From positions 62,001-126,000 of the forward strand of contig JAIUME010000005.1 of the NCBI GenBank assembly GCA_022565695.1: a DNA stretch of 64,000 nt. The letters are read 5' to 3'. Origin of the DNA: Alcanivorax sp. (lineage in GTDB: Bacteria; Pseudomonadota; Gammaproteobacteria; Pseudomonadales; Alcanivoracaceae). The notes below the pieces were generated by a model. That model searched no databases, was not told the DNA's origin, and worked only from the letters and a program-made list of their open reading frames with translations. Below, piece after piece: positions 20,129 through 30,800 of the stretch. Within the stretch, counting starts at the first letter, position 1. Every line of letters starts with the position of its first letter. Made by a program: the position numbers and the translations under genes.

Positions 20129-20890
20129 TCAGCCGCGCGCTTCTTCAGTCGCCGCTTCCTGCACTTCAACGAAACCATCTGTGTCACCGCCCGGCGCCTG
20201 GGTGGCGGCGTACTGGCGACCTTCGATGATGGCATCAGCCACGGCACCAACGTACAGCTGGATGGCGCGAATCGCGTCATCGTTGCCGGGCACGATGTAA
20301 TCCACACCGTCCGGGTTGCTGTTGGTGTCGACCACCGCGATGACCGGAATGCCCAGCTTGCGCGCTTCCTGTACCGCGATGTCTTCGTGATCCACGTCGA
20401 TGATGAACAGTGCGTCCGGCAGACCGCCCATGTCCTTGATCCCGCCGATGGAGCGTTCCAGCTTCTCCATCTCGCGACGACGCATCAGCGCTTCTTTCTT
20501 GGTCAGCTTGTCAAAGGTGCCATCAGCGGACTGGGCTTCCAGATCGCGATAACGCTTGATGGACTGACGGATGGTCTTCCAGTTGGTGAGCATGCCGCCC
20601 AGCCAGCGGTGGTCGACGTAGGGCATGCCACAACGGGTGGCTTCATCAGCAATCGCTTTCTGTGCCGCGCGCTTGGTGCCCACGAACAGAATCTTGTTGT
20701 TGCTGGAGGCCAGCTTGTTGACGAAGCTCAGTGCTTCGTTGAACAGCGGCAGGGTCTTTTCCAGATTCACGATGTGAATCTTGTTGCGAGCGCCATAGAT
20801 GAACGGCTTCATCTTCGGGTTCCAGTAACGAGTCTGGTGGCCGAAGTGAACGCCCGCCTTGAGCATGTCGCGCATGGTGACGTTAGGCAT
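20129..20890 (-). CDS. rpsB: 30S ribosomal protein S2
   Basis: S2 binds the 30S subunit late in assembly and is needed for S1 attachment. From the ATG at 20890 the protein is 253 residues, starting [20 protein letters not shown], the canonical N terminus. [33 protein letters not shown] and [16 protein letters not shown] follow. The frame is open back to 20923, but the added residues are not conserved and the 20890 ATG has a GGAG site. The 200-nt leader between promoter and start is long, consistent with the known S2-mediated autoregulation of rpsB-tsf in enterobacteria; that control is an inference here. Confidence 0.98.
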   Translation of the reverse strand: MPNVTMRDMLKAGVHFGHQTRYWNPKMKPFIYGARNKIHIVNLEKTLPLFNEALSFVNKLASSNNKILFVGTKRAAQKAIADEATRCGMPYVDHRWLGGMLTNWKTIRQSIKRYRDLEAQSADGTFDKLTKKEALMRRREMEKLERSIGGIKDMGGLPDALFIIDVDHEDIAVQEARKLGIPVIAVVDTNSNPDGVDYIVPGNDDAIRAIQLYVGAVADAIIEGRQYAATQAPGGDTDGFVEVQEAATEEARG

Positions 20891-21073
20891 TTCAGTTTTC
20901 TCCGTTTCGGGTTGGGCCTCCATGCTCCCGCATCACCCAACCTCCCGGACTGTCTTCAGTAGTGACGGTCTGCGAGGGGCACCCAGGGCCATGTGACGGA
21001 GCATGTGTGGATTTCCCTTGGCGCGGTCCTCACAGGTACAATGCGTACCCCTGCGGGCCGGTCAGGGGCGCGC

Positions 21074-21102
21074 TTTATACCATGATCACGCCCCGACAAC
21101 AA
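21074..21102 (-). promoter_or_regulatory. Sigma-70 promoter for rpsB-tsf
   Basis: On the minus strand TTGTTG (21097-21102) and TATAAA (21074-21079) are separated by exactly 17 nt, close to the consensus. The predicted start lies about 175-180 nt upstream of the rpsB ATG, leaving a long GC-rich leader. It is the clearest promoter in the window, as expected for a ribosomal protein operon. Confidence 0.8.
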
Positions 21103-21188
21103 TCGTTCGGTATACTGAATGGCACTGTAAATGTGCCCGGTACAACGAGCAATCCGGCTCCCAAGTCACTGAATCTGTAGAGCTTTCG

Positions 21189-21965
21189 ATGACCATCAGC
21201 CTGAAAAGCACCGACGATATCCAGGCCATGCGCGAGGCCGGCCGCCTGGCGGGCGAAGTCCTGGACATGATCGGCGAGCACGTCCAGCCCGGCGTCACCA
21301 CCGAGGAGCTGGATCGCATCTGCCACGACCATATGGTCAACACCCAGCAGGTCATCCCGGCCTGCCTCGGCTATCGGGGCTTCCCGAAGTCCGTCTGCAC
21401 CTCCGTCAACCATGTCATCTGCCACGGCATCCCCAGCGACCGCAAGACGCTGAAAAAGGGCGACATCATCAATATCGACGTCACCGTGATCAAGGACGGC
21501 TGGCACGGCGACACCAGCAAGATGTTCTTCGTCGGCGAACCCTCGGTGCTGGCGAAGCGTCTGGTGGAAGTCACGCGGGAATGCATGATCAAGGGCATCG
21601 AACTGGTCCGCCCCGGCACCCGACTGGGTGATATCGGCCAGGCGATCCAGCAACACGCCGAGCAGCACCGCTTCTCGGTGGTGCGTGAATATTGCGGCCA
21701 CGGCATCGGCAAGGTCTTCCACGAGGAGCCGCAGGTGCTGCACTATGGCAAGGCCGGGACCGGGCTGGTGCTGGAAGAAGGCATGGTGTTCACCATCGAA
21801 CCGATGATCAACGCCGGCAAGGCCCAGACCAAGCTGCTGCCGGACGGCTGGACCGTGGTGACCAAGGACCACAAGCTTTCCGCGCAATGGGAACACACCA
21901 TTGCCGTAACCCGTGACGGGTTCGACGTCCTCACCCGGCGGCAGGAAGAAACTGATCTGGCCTGA
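21189..21965 (+). CDS. map: Methionine aminopeptidase, type I
   Basis: Map removes the initiator methionine from new proteins. The 258-residue protein starts MTISLKSTDDIQAMREAGRLAGEVL. The five dinuclear-metal ligands can be seen in NIDVTVIKDGWHGDTSKMF (two Asp), CGHGIGKVFHEEPQVLHY (His), FTIEPMI (Glu) and QWEHTIAVT (Glu). A longer open frame extends upstream to 21003, but the ATG at 21189 gives the family length (255-265). It is divergent from rpsB, a conserved arrangement, and is followed by glnD after 58 nt. Confidence 0.97.
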   Translation: MTISLKSTDDIQAMREAGRLAGEVLDMIGEHVQPGVTTEELDRICHDHMVNTQQVIPACLGYRGFPKSVCTSVNHVICHGIPSDRKTLKKGDIINIDVTVIKDGWHGDTSKMFFVGEPSVLAKRLVEVTRECMIKGIELVRPGTRLGDIGQAIQQHAEQHRFSVVREYCGHGIGKVFHEEPQVLHYGKAGTGLVLEEGMVFTIEPMINAGKAQTKLLPDGWTVVTKDHKLSAQWEHTIAVTRDGFDVLTRRQEETDLA

Positions 21966-22023
21966 TACTTGCGTACTTGCGTACTGGCAATAACCCGATT
22001 TCCGAATACAGAGCCCGGACGCC

Positions 22024-24741
22024 ATGACTTTTGAGCCCGCTTCCACCCTGGATCAGATTACTGATGCGCTGCGCCAGAGCCCCTCACCCGGCATGGCCGC
22101 CCGCGACATTCTGACCCAGGGCCAGCAGCGTCTGGACGCCGCCTTCCCGGCCACCCCGATCCGTGACCTGGTCAGCGGCCGCTCGGCCATGGTGGATCAG
22201 GTGCTACAGGCTGCCTGGGCCCTGTTTGATCTGGACAGCAACGTCGATCTGGACAGCAACGACAGCGGGCGCCCTGATCTGGCACTGGTCGCCGTCGGCG
22301 GCTACGGCCGCGGCGAGCTGCACCCGCATTCCGATGTGGACGTGCTGATCCTGCTGGCCGACACCCCCGATGAGGCGCTGTGCGGCAAGCTGGAGCAATT
22401 CATTGCCCTGCTCTGGGATACCGGCCTGGAAATCGGCCACAGTGTGCGCACCATGGCTGAATGCGTGGATCTGGCACGCGAAGACATCACCGTCGCCACC
22501 AATATCATGGAATCCCGCACCCTGGCGGGAGACGACGCCCTGCGCCAGCAGCTCGCCAGACTGACCGGCCCGGACGTCATCTGGCCCACCGCATCGTTTT
22601 TCGAAGCCAAGTGGCAGGAACAGGTCGCACGCCACCGGAAGCACAACGACACCGAATACAACCTCGAACCGGACACCAAGAATGCCCCGGGTGGCCTGCG
22701 CGACCTGCAGATGGTCGGCTGGGTGGCAAAGCGGCATTTTGATGTGGATCGCCTCGAGCAACTGGTCGATCTCGGCTTTCTCACGGCCCGTGAATACTCC
22801 ATGCTGCAACGCTGCCAGGAGATCCTGTTCCAGATCCGCTGGGCCCTGCACAACGTCAGCGGCCGCAATGAAAACCGTCTGGTATTTGATCACCAGCGCC
22901 AGGTCGCCGCCCTGCTGGGCCACGAAGACTCCAGCTCGAATCTGGCCGTGGAAGTGTTCATGAAGCGCTTCTATCGGGCGTCCCTGGCATTGTCCGTGCT
23001 CAATGAAATGCTGCTGCAGCTGTTTGACGAAGCCATCCTCCAGCACGACAAGCCGCAGCGGGTGCTGCCGCTCAACCGCCGTTTCCAGATTCACAATGAC
23101 TACCTGGAAATCACCGCACCGGATGTGTTCGTCAAACACCCGACGGCACTGATGGAAATGTTCGTGGTGCTGGCCCAGCACCCGGACCTCAGGGGTGTCC
23201 GCGCGAGCACCATTCGCCATGTCATCGAACAGCGCAAACTGATTGATGATGCGTTCCGCAATGACCCGCGCAACACCGCGCTGTTCATGCAGCTGCTGCG
23301 CTCACCCCATGCCCTCTTCACCCAGCTGCGGCGCATGAAACGCTACGGCATTCTCGGGCAGTACCTGCCAGAGTTCGGCAACATCATCGGCATGATGCAG
23401 TACGACCTGTTCCATATTTATACCGTCGATGCCCATACCCTGCTGGTGGTGAAGAACATGCGCCGCCTGCGGCATGAAGAAACCCGCGAGCAATTCCCGT
23501 TGGCCTGTGATGTCTTCTATCGGCTGCCGAAACCGGAGCTGCTGTATGTCGCCGGCCTGTATCACGACATCGCCAAGGGGCGTGGCGGCGATCATTCCGA
23601 GCTGGGCGCCGACGACGCCATCGCCTTCTGCAAGCGCCACGGCCTGTCAACCTGGGATGCCAAACTGGTGGCATGGCTGGTCCGCAGTCACCTGGTCATG
23701 TCTGTCACCGCGCAGCGCAAGGACATTGCCGACCCGGAAGTCGTGTACGAATTTGCCCGACAGGTCGGCGACCTGGTGCATCTGGATTATCTGTACCTGC
23801 TCACCGTCTCGGATATCAATGCCACCAACCCGGCACTGTGGAACTCCTGGCGCGATTCGTTGCTGCGCCAGCTGTATATCGAAACCAAACGCGCCCTGCG
23901 CCGGGGCCTCAACAACCCGGTGGACAAGCAGGACTGGATCGACGAAACCCGCGATGAGGCCCTGTACATTCTCGAGCAACGCCAACTGCCGCTGGACAAG
24001 GTCGAACAGCTCTGGGCCGGCATCGGCGACGAGTATTTCCTGCGCGAAAACGCGGTGGATATTGCCTGGCATACCGAAGCCATGCTGACCCGCGACAATC
24101 CGGATGAACCGCTGGTACTGATTCGCGACACCAGCAGCGCCCAGCACGACGGCGGCACGCAGATATTCGTCTACACGCCGGATACAGAAAATCTTTTTGC
24201 TGCCACCGTGAACGCTCTGGACCAGCTGAACCTGACCATCATGGACGCGCGCATCATCACCTCCGGCGATGGCTTCAGCCTGGACAGTTATGTCGTACTG
24301 GACGAACACGGCACACCCATCGGCAACGACCATGCCCGACTGGACGCTATTCGCGAGACGCTGACCCGTGCACTCTCTGACCCCAGTGGTTTCCGGGCCA
24401 TCGTGCAGCGCCGCATGCCGCGTCGGCACAAGCATTTCAACGTACCGACCCGCGTCATCATCAGTAACGACCTGACCCATGACCATACCGTGGTGGATAT
24501 CCATACCCTGGACCGCCCCGGCCTGCTGGCGCGCATCGGACGCCTGTTCATGGAGTTCGGCCTGCTGCTGCAGAACGCGCGCATTGCCACGCTGGGTGAA
24601 CGCGCGGAAGACGTCTTCTTCGTGACACAGAAAGATGGCAGCCCGATTTCCGATCCGGACCTGTGCGAGCGTCTGCAACAACGCATCAAGGAAGAGCTTG
24701 ATGACGTCAGCGACACCACACCTGCCTCACTCACCATTTAA
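22024..24741 (+). CDS. glnD: Bifunctional [protein-PII] uridylyltransferase/uridylyl-removing enzyme
   Basis: GlnD senses glutamine and adds or removes UMP on the PII proteins, setting nitrogen regulation. The 905 residues show the whole architecture. The nucleotidyltransferase motif GGYGRGELHPHSDVDVL is near residues 93-109 and the PII-uridylyl domain follows. The HD phosphohydrolase carries LYHDIAKGRGGDHSELG near residue 514, and two C-terminal ACT domains lie around residues 710-785 and 820-895 (DIHTLDRPGLLARIGRLF). Length is typical (860-900). It lies directly after map and before the dap genes, the same order as in E. coli. Confidence 0.97.
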   Translation: MTFEPASTLDQITDALRQSPSPGMAARDILTQGQQRLDAAFPATPIRDLVSGRSAMVDQVLQAAWALFDLDSNVDLDSNDSGRPDLALVAVGGYGRGELHPHSDVDVLILLADTPDEALCGKLEQFIALLWDTGLEIGHSVRTMAECVDLAREDITVATNIMESRTLAGDDALRQQLARLTGPDVIWPTASFFEAKWQEQVARHRKHNDTEYNLEPDTKNAPGGLRDLQMVGWVAKRHFDVDRLEQLVDLGFLTAREYSMLQRCQEILFQIRWALHNVSGRNENRLVFDHQRQVAALLGHEDSSSNLAVEVFMKRFYRASLALSVLNEMLLQLFDEAILQHDKPQRVLPLNRRFQIHNDYLEITAPDVFVKHPTALMEMFVVLAQHPDLRGVRASTIRHVIEQRKLIDDAFRNDPRNTALFMQLLRSPHALFTQLRRMKRYGILGQYLPEFGNIIGMMQYDLFHIYTVDAHTLLVVKNMRRLRHEETREQFPLACDVFYRLPKPELLYVAGLYHDIAKGRGGDHSELGADDAIAFCKRHGLSTWDAKLVAWLVRSHLVMSVTAQRKDIADPEVVYEFARQVGDLVHLDYLYLLTVSDINATNPALWNSWRDSLLRQLYIETKRALRRGLNNPVDKQDWIDETRDEALYILEQRQLPLDKVEQLWAGIGDEYFLRENAVDIAWHTEAMLTRDNPDEPLVLIRDTSSAQHDGGTQIFVYTPDTENLFAATVNALDQLNLTIMDARIITSGDGFSLDSYVVLDEHGTPIGNDHARLDAIRETLTRALSDPSGFRAIVQRRMPRRHKHFNVPTRVIISNDLTHDHTVVDIHTLDRPGLLARIGRLFMEFGLLLQNARIATLGERAEDVFFVTQKDGSPISDPDLCERLQQRIKEELDDVSDTTPASLTI

Positions 24742-24767
24742 GTCTCTGGCCATTTAACAGGATACCG

Positions 24768-25946
24768 ATGAATCCCGATCTCGATCTGCTGCACCCCTAC
24801 CCGTTCGAGAAGCTCGCGCAACTGTTCGCCGGGCTGGAAGCGCCGACGCTCTCCCCCATCGCGCTATCCATTGGCGAGCCGCAACATCCGGCACCGGCGC
24901 TGGTGCAGGATGCGCTCCGCCAGCACGCTGCAGAGCTGTGCCGCTACCCCACCACCGCCGGCATCCCGGCGCTGCGGGAGACCATCGTCAACTGGTTGTG
25001 TCGCCGTTATCCATTGAGCCAACTGGATTCAGACAATGTGCTGCCAGTGACCGGCACTCGCGAAGCCCTGTTCGCGTTTGCCCAGGCGGTGCTGGATCGC
25101 AACCGCCAGCCCCTCGTGCTGATGCCGAATCCGTTCTACCAGATCTACGAAGGCGCGGCGCTGCTCGCCGGCGGCCAACCGGTCTACCTGCCTTGCACTG
25201 CCGAGACTGGTCTGCAGCCCGACTTCGATGCGGTCAGTGACGACACCTGGGCGCAATGTCAGCTGCTGTATCTCTGCTCACCGGGCAACCCCACCGGCGC
25301 GCTGCTGGACATTCCGACCATGCAGAAGCTGATTCGCCTCGCGGACCAGCATGATTTCATCATTGCCTCGGACGAGTGCTACTCAGAGATCTACAACCAG
25401 ACACCGCCTCCGGGGCTGCTGGAAGCCTGTGCCGACATGGGCCGGCACGATTACGCCCGATGCACCGTGTTCCACTCGCTATCCAAGCGGTCGAACCTTC
25501 CCGGCCTGCGCTCAGGCTTTGTCGCCGGTGACGCCGCACTACTCAAGCAGTTCCTGCGCTATCGCACCTACCATGGCTGCGCCATGCCGCCGCATCACCA
25601 GCTGGCCAGTATTGCGGCCTGGAATGATGAAGCACACGTTGAGGAAAACCGGCGTCTTTATCGGGAAAAATTTGCAGCGGTGCTCGACATACTTGGTGAC
25701 AGCCTGACGGTGCAGGCGCCGGAAGCCGGCTTCTATTTATGGCCGGAGACGCCGGTGGATGACCAGACCTTTGCGCGGGAACTCAAGCGCACGCAGAACG
25801 TCACCGTGCTGCCCGGCAGCTATCTGTCCCGCGAAGTGAACGGTATCAATCCGGGCGCCGGGCGAGTGCGGATGGCGCTGGTCGCCACACTGGACGAGTG
25901 CACAGAAGGCGCCGAGCGTATTCGCACCTTCGTGCGACAGCTCTGA
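24768..25946 (+). CDS. dapC: Succinyldiaminopimelate transaminase
   Basis: A PLP-dependent aminotransferase (fold type I) that makes N-succinyl-LL-diaminopimelate in lysine and peptidoglycan synthesis. The 392 residues carry YPTTAGIPALRETI, PNPFYQIYEGAALLAG, CSPGNPTG, SDECYSEIY, the PLP-lysine motif HSLSKRSNLPGLRSGF with Lys240, and an Arg-containing VRMALV near the C terminus that should bind the substrate carboxylate. The function is chosen over other class I transaminases because dapD and dapE follow and the same order is known in Pseudomonas. It starts 26 nt after glnD. Confidence 0.92.
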   Translation: MNPDLDLLHPYPFEKLAQLFAGLEAPTLSPIALSIGEPQHPAPALVQDALRQHAAELCRYPTTAGIPALRETIVNWLCRRYPLSQLDSDNVLPVTGTREALFAFAQAVLDRNRQPLVLMPNPFYQIYEGAALLAGGQPVYLPCTAETGLQPDFDAVSDDTWAQCQLLYLCSPGNPTGALLDIPTMQKLIRLADQHDFIIASDECYSEIYNQTPPPGLLEACADMGRHDYARCTVFHSLSKRSNLPGLRSGFVAGDAALLKQFLRYRTYHGCAMPPHHQLASIAAWNDEAHVEENRRLYREKFAAVLDILGDSLTVQAPEAGFYLWPETPVDDQTFARELKRTQNVTVLPGSYLSREVNGINPGAGRVRMALVATLDECTEGAERIRTFVRQL

Positions 25947-25980
25947 TCAACATCTCTGATAAACAAGGAGCTTATCGGTA

Positions 25981-26328
25981 ATGACGCTCACGATTTACGG
26001 CATCAAGGCCTGCGACACCATGAAGAAGGCCTTTGTCTGGCTTGATCACCATGACATCGCCTACACCTTCCATGACTATAAAAAGGCCGGCGCGCCGGCA
26101 GACAGGCTGCCCGCCTGGATCAAGGCAAAAGGCCGCGACACCATCATCAATCGTCGCGGCACCAGCTGGCGCAAACTGCCCCAGGCCGAACGCGACGCCA
26201 TGGACGACACCTCCGCCGTCACCGCCGCCGTGGCCAATCCCTCACTGATCAAGCGCCCGCTGGTGGAATACCCCGGCGGCATGCTGGTCGGCTTCGACCC
26301 GGATGCCTGGGCCGAGGCCCTGCTCTGA
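25981..26328 (+). CDS. ArsC/Spx-family reductase-like protein (YffB type)
   Basis: A 115-residue thioredoxin-fold protein of the ArsC/Spx/YffB family. The N terminus MTLTIYGIKACDTMKKAFVWL has a single cysteine (Cys11) in the CDTMKKA signature of the YffB branch, and the conserved GTSWRKL and LIKRPLVEYPGG segments follow. True arsenate reductases of this fold have other residues around the active site, so arsenate reduction is not implied. YffB-type genes are commonly next to dapC/dapD/dapE, as here; the cellular role is not established. An AAGGAGC ribosome-binding site precedes the ATG. Confidence 0.88.
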   Translation: MTLTIYGIKACDTMKKAFVWLDHHDIAYTFHDYKKAGAPADRLPAWIKAKGRDTIINRRGTSWRKLPQAERDAMDDTSAVTAAVANPSLIKRPLVEYPGGMLVGFDPDAWAEALL

Positions 26329-26362
26329 CCCACACCGGTCCTGCGCGATCTGCGCGCGGCAA

Positions 26363-26391
26363 CTGAAATGCCGTGGCAGGTCGGGCATAAT
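26363..26391 (+). promoter_or_regulatory. Putative promoter for dapD
   Basis: CTGAAA (26363-26368) and CATAAT (26386-26391) are separated by 17 nt in the 102-nt gap before dapD. The hexamers match 4/6 and 5/6 of the sigma-70 consensus. The predicted transcript would start about 30 nt before the dapD ATG. Confidence 0.5.
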
Positions 26392-26430
26392 GGCAACTCG
26401 ATCATCGACATACCGAAATAAGGGATTCTC

Positions 26431-27465
26431 ATGAGCAAGGTTTTCGCCCTCGCCCTCGGCTGCGGCACCCAGAATCGCGATGAGCAGTGGCTCGAAGTCT
26501 TCTACCCGGCCCCGGTGCTGCACCCGGATGCGGCATTGATCGAGGCAGTGCGGGAAACGCTGGACTATGAAGGCGGCAACGTGGCCATCGAACTCAGCCA
26601 CCGCCAGGTCGGTCATCTGGCGCGCGCCTGGCGCAATGGCGACCATGAGGATCAGGCCAGCTACGCCGTGGCCTTTCAGGAATCGGACAAGCCCGTGGTG
26701 CTGACCATTCTCGAAACGGACACAGCCCCCGTATCGACCCCGGAAGCCTACCTGAAGCTGCACCTGCTCTCCCACAGGCTGGTGAAGCCCCACGACATTG
26801 ATCTGTCCGGCATCTTCCCGCTGCTGCCGAACGTGGCCTGGACCAGCGAAGGCGCCGTGGACCTGAGCGAACTGCCGGAACGTCAGCTGATGGCGCGCCT
26901 GGATGGCAAGGTGCTGAGCGTCGACTCCGTGGACAAGTTTCCGAAAATGGCCGACTACGTCGTGCCCAAAGGTGTGCGTATTGCCGATACGTCACGGGTC
27001 CGCCTTGGCGCCTATGTCGGCGAAGGCACCACCATCATGCACGAGGGCTTCGTCAACTTTAATGCCGGCACCGCAGGCCCCGGCATGATCGAAGGCCGGA
27101 TTTCGGCCGGGGTATTCGTGGGCAAGGGCTCTGATATCGGCGGCGGCGCGTCCACCATGGGCACACTGTCCGGCGGCGGCAACATCGTCATTTCCCTGGG
27201 TGAAGACTGCCTGCTCGGCGCCAACGCCGGCACCGGCATTCCGCTGGGCGACCGCTGCACCATCGAGTCAGGGCTGTATATCACTGCGGGCACCAAAGTG
27301 ACCCTGCTGGACGATCAGGGCCAGGCAGTGAAGAACGTCAAGGCGCGGGAACTGGCCAGCCAGAATGATCTGCTGTTCCGTCGCAATTCGGAAACCGGCG
27401 CGGTCGAATGCCTGACCAACAAGAGCGCCGTCACGCTCAACGAAGCACTTCACAAGCATAATTGA
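26431..27465 (+). CDS. dapD: 2,3,4,5-tetrahydropyridine-2,6-dicarboxylate N-succinyltransferase
   Basis: DapD succinylates tetrahydrodipicolinate in the succinylase branch of lysine/DAP synthesis. At 344 residues this is the long form seen in pseudomonads, not the 274-residue enteric form. An N-terminal alpha/beta region is followed by a left-handed beta-helix (GAYVGEGTTIMHEGFVNFNAGT, GRISAGVFVGKGSDIGGGAS, NIVISLGEDCLLGANAGTGIPLGDRC). The C-terminal strand ends NKSAVTLNEALHKHN. The gene lies between dapC and dapE, which supports the function. An AAGGGA site precedes the ATG. Confidence 0.96.
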   Translation: MSKVFALALGCGTQNRDEQWLEVFYPAPVLHPDAALIEAVRETLDYEGGNVAIELSHRQVGHLARAWRNGDHEDQASYAVAFQESDKPVVLTILETDTAPVSTPEAYLKLHLLSHRLVKPHDIDLSGIFPLLPNVAWTSEGAVDLSELPERQLMARLDGKVLSVDSVDKFPKMADYVVPKGVRIADTSRVRLGAYVGEGTTIMHEGFVNFNAGTAGPGMIEGRISAGVFVGKGSDIGGGASTMGTLSGGGNIVISLGEDCLLGANAGTGIPLGDRCTIESGLYITAGTKVTLLDDQGQAVKNVKARELASQNDLLFRRNSETGAVECLTNKSAVTLNEALHKHN

Positions 27466-27474
27466 GCCAGATGA

Positions 27475-28671
<1,197 letters not shown>

Positions 28672-28764
28672 GCGGCCAGCGGCACGCCTGTCCTGCGGGA
28701 CTCACACCGGGGCAACAAGGTCGTGCTATGCTGGTGGGTCCAGCCATGACGCCCGTATCGTGCC

Positions 28765-29094
28765 ATGCCAAAGGACCTGTCATACAAAGCCCAGCAGCGG
28801 GAAGCCCTGCGCCGCAAGATAGATGATTATCTGTCCCATGGCGGCCGCATAAAGGAAGTGCCACCCGGCATGTCCGGGGCGCATAACGGCGGCGACTGGC
28901 GCCGCCAGCCACCGAGCGAGCAGAAGCCACCGCCGGCAGAGCGCATCCCCCTCAATCACGTCATTGCCACCATCGAGGCACGCAAGCAGGCACGCCGCCG
29001 CACCAGCCGCGTGACGTTGCGCCGTCAGCCCCGCCGCAAACTGATCTACGATGATTTTGGCGAGCCACTGCGCTGGCAATGGGTGGATGACTAG
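28765..29094 (+). CDS. Conserved hypothetical small basic protein
   Basis: A 109-residue protein I cannot assign to a characterised family. It is rich in Arg, Lys and Pro, with no signal peptide or membrane segment. The N-terminal YKAQQREALRRKIDDYLSHGG motif followed by RIKEVPPGMSG looks like a small helical domain with a conserved glycine turn. The middle is low-complexity and proline-rich, and the C terminus is RRKLIYDDFGEPLRWQWVDD. The charge suggests nucleic-acid or ribosome contact (inference). It stands alone between dapE and the aldehyde dehydrogenase gene, and no clear ribosome-binding site precedes the ATG. Confidence 0.7.
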   Translation: MPKDLSYKAQQREALRRKIDDYLSHGGRIKEVPPGMSGAHNGGDWRRQPPSEQKPPPAERIPLNHVIATIEARKQARRRTSRVTLRRQPRRKLIYDDFGEPLRWQWVDD

Positions 29095-29201
29095 CAACGG
29101 ATGAACAGAGCGCGCCCCCGGATTGCGGTGCGCGTACACTTGTGTTCCCATTTCGCCATCACACCACTATACATCAAGACCATAAATCAAGGATCTGAGC
29201 C

Positions 29202-30800
29202 ATGAACGCTGCCGCGCCCGACGCACGCAGGGTGGAGGATGTGAATCCTGCCACCGGCAATGCCTTCTTCAGCATCGCTGAAACGGACCTCTCCCGTATC
29301 CCCGCCATGATGGCCGATGCCCGTCGCGCCCAGCAGCTCTGGGCCGCGAAGTCGTTCCGGGAGCGCGCCGTGCATATCCAGCGCATGCGCCAGTATATTG
29401 TCGAGCACGCCGAGCAGCTCGCCCTGACCGTCAGCCAGAGCAACGGCAAGACCCGCACCGACGCCCTCGCCACCGAAGTACTGCCCTGCGCCCTGGCCTG
29501 CAACTGGTACGCAAAGCATGCCGCCAAAGTGCTCAAGCCGCGCATGCGCCCTGCCGGCACGCTGCTGTTCATCAACAAGCGCACGCAGATGCAACACGTC
29601 CCGCTCGGCGTCGTCGGCATCATCAGCCCCTGGAACTACCCCCTGTCGATTCCCTTCGGTGAAATCGTCATGGCCCTGATGGCCGGCAACGCCGTGCTGC
29701 TGAAAGTCGCCGCCGCCACCCCGGCCGTCGGTCAAGCCATCGAAGACATCGTCGCCGCAGGCGACCTGCCACCCGGTCTGTTCCAGCACGTTGTCGGCTC
29801 GGGGAGCCAGGTCGCAACGGCCTTCTTCGACGGCGGCATCAACAAGCTGTTCTTCACCGGCTCGGTCAATGCCGGCAAGCAACTGATGGCGCAGGCTGCT
29901 GCCACACTGACACCCGTATCTCTGGAACTGGGCGGCAATGATCCGATGATCGTGCTGGAAGACGCCGACCTGGAACGCGCCGCCAATGGCGCCGCCTGGG
30001 CGGGCTACCAGAACGCCGGGCAGTCCTGTGGCGGTGTCGAGCGCATCTATGTGGTGGCCGCCGTTTACGACGAGTTCGTGCGCCTGCTGGCGGCCAAGAC
30101 GCGCGCCATGCGCCACGGCGCCGGGCATGACAGTTTCGACGTGGAGATGGGCAGCATCACCACCCCGGGACAGCTCCGCACCGTGCAGCAGCATGTGGAG
30201 GACGCCGTCAGCAAGGGCGCCCGCATCGTTGCGCAGTCGCAACCCGCAGCCAGCGTCACCGACGCGGGGCTGTTCCACCCCGCCACCCTGCTGACCGACG
30301 TCTCCGATGACATGATCACCGTCTGTGACGAGACCTTCGGTCCGGTGATCGCCGTCGCGCGGGTTGCCGATGAAGAAGAGGCCATTCGCCGTGCCAACGA
30401 TTCCAGCCTGGCGCTGACCTCCTCCGTGTGGACGCGCAGCAACAAGCGTGGCCGTGCCATCGGCGCGCGGCTCGAATCCGGGGTCACCACGGTCAATGAT
30501 CATCTCTACACCCATGGCCTGTCAGAAACCCCCTGGGGCGGCTGGAAGGAATCCGGTATCGGCCGGACGCACGGCCCCGAAGGTCTGATGGAAATGACCC
30601 ACGCCAAGGTCATCAACTGGGACATGTTGCCCACCAAGCGCAACCTGTGGTGGTACCCCTTTGACGAGACAACCTACAAGGCCCTGCTCAATGCCCTGCG
30701 CTTCGTCTTTCCGCGCTCCGCCGGTGAATGGCTGCGCAGCAGCCTGGCGCTGACACCCTTCCTGGTGAAGAAGATGTTCAGCGGCTGGAAAACGGACTGA
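29202..30800 (+). CDS. NAD(P)-dependent aldehyde dehydrogenase with C-terminal extension
   Basis: A 532-residue ALDH-superfamily enzyme. The cofactor fold has GVVGIISPWNYPLSIPFGE; the general base is Glu242 in SLELGGNDP and the catalytic thiol is Cys276 in NAGQSCGG. ETFGPVIAV and the WGGWKESGIG motif follow. A tail of about 45 residues after the usual ALDH end (WYPFDETTYKALLNALRFV onward, ending LVKKMFSGWKTD) is amphipathic and positively charged, suggesting membrane association as in fatty-aldehyde dehydrogenases. The likely substrate is a fatty or semialdehyde; I cannot choose. A good AAGGA site precedes the ATG. The gene is monocistronic. Confidence 0.9.
   Translation: MNAAAPDARRVEDVNPATGNAFFSIAETDLSRIPAMMADARRAQQLWAAKSFRERAVHIQRMRQYIVEHAEQLALTVSQSNGKTRTDALATEVLPCALACNWYAKHAAKVLKPRMRPAGTLLFINKRTQMQHVPLGVVGIISPWNYPLSIPFGEIVMALMAGNAVLLKVAAATPAVGQAIEDIVAAGDLPPGLFQHVVGSGSQVATAFFDGGINKLFFTGSVNAGKQLMAQAAATLTPVSLELGGNDPMIVLEDADLERAANGAAWAGYQNAGQSCGGVERIYVVAAVYDEFVRLLAAKTRAMRHGAGHDSFDVEMGSITTPGQLRTVQQHVEDAVSKGARIVAQSQPAASVTDAGLFHPATLLTDVSDDMITVCDETFGPVIAVARVADEEEAIRRANDSSLALTSSVWTRSNKRGRAIGARLESGVTTVNDHLYTHGLSETPWGGWKESGIGRTHGPEGLMEMTHAKVINWDMLPTKRNLWWYPFDETTYKALLNALRFVFPRSAGEWLRSSLALTPFLVKKMFSGWKTD

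Noticed and set aside
21111-21116. TATACT as a -10 for map on the plus strand
   Set aside because: No acceptable -35 lies 16-18 nt upstream; it is too weak to annotate.
21003-21188. Upstream extension of the map frame
   Set aside because: The stretch overlaps the divergent promoter region, and the ATG at 21189 gives the standard N terminus.
21966-21990. Short tandem ACTTGCGT repeat before glnD
   Set aside because: Only two short copies; no link to a function.
25981-26328. Arsenate reductase, linked to the arsM operon
   Set aside because: The protein is the YffB-type branch with one cysteine, sits in the dap cluster 13 kb away, and does not match arsenate reductases.
29187-30515. A 442-codon minus-strand frame opposite the aldehyde dehydrogenase
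   Set aside because: The plus-strand product has full ALDH motifs; the antisense frame is a codon-bias artefact.
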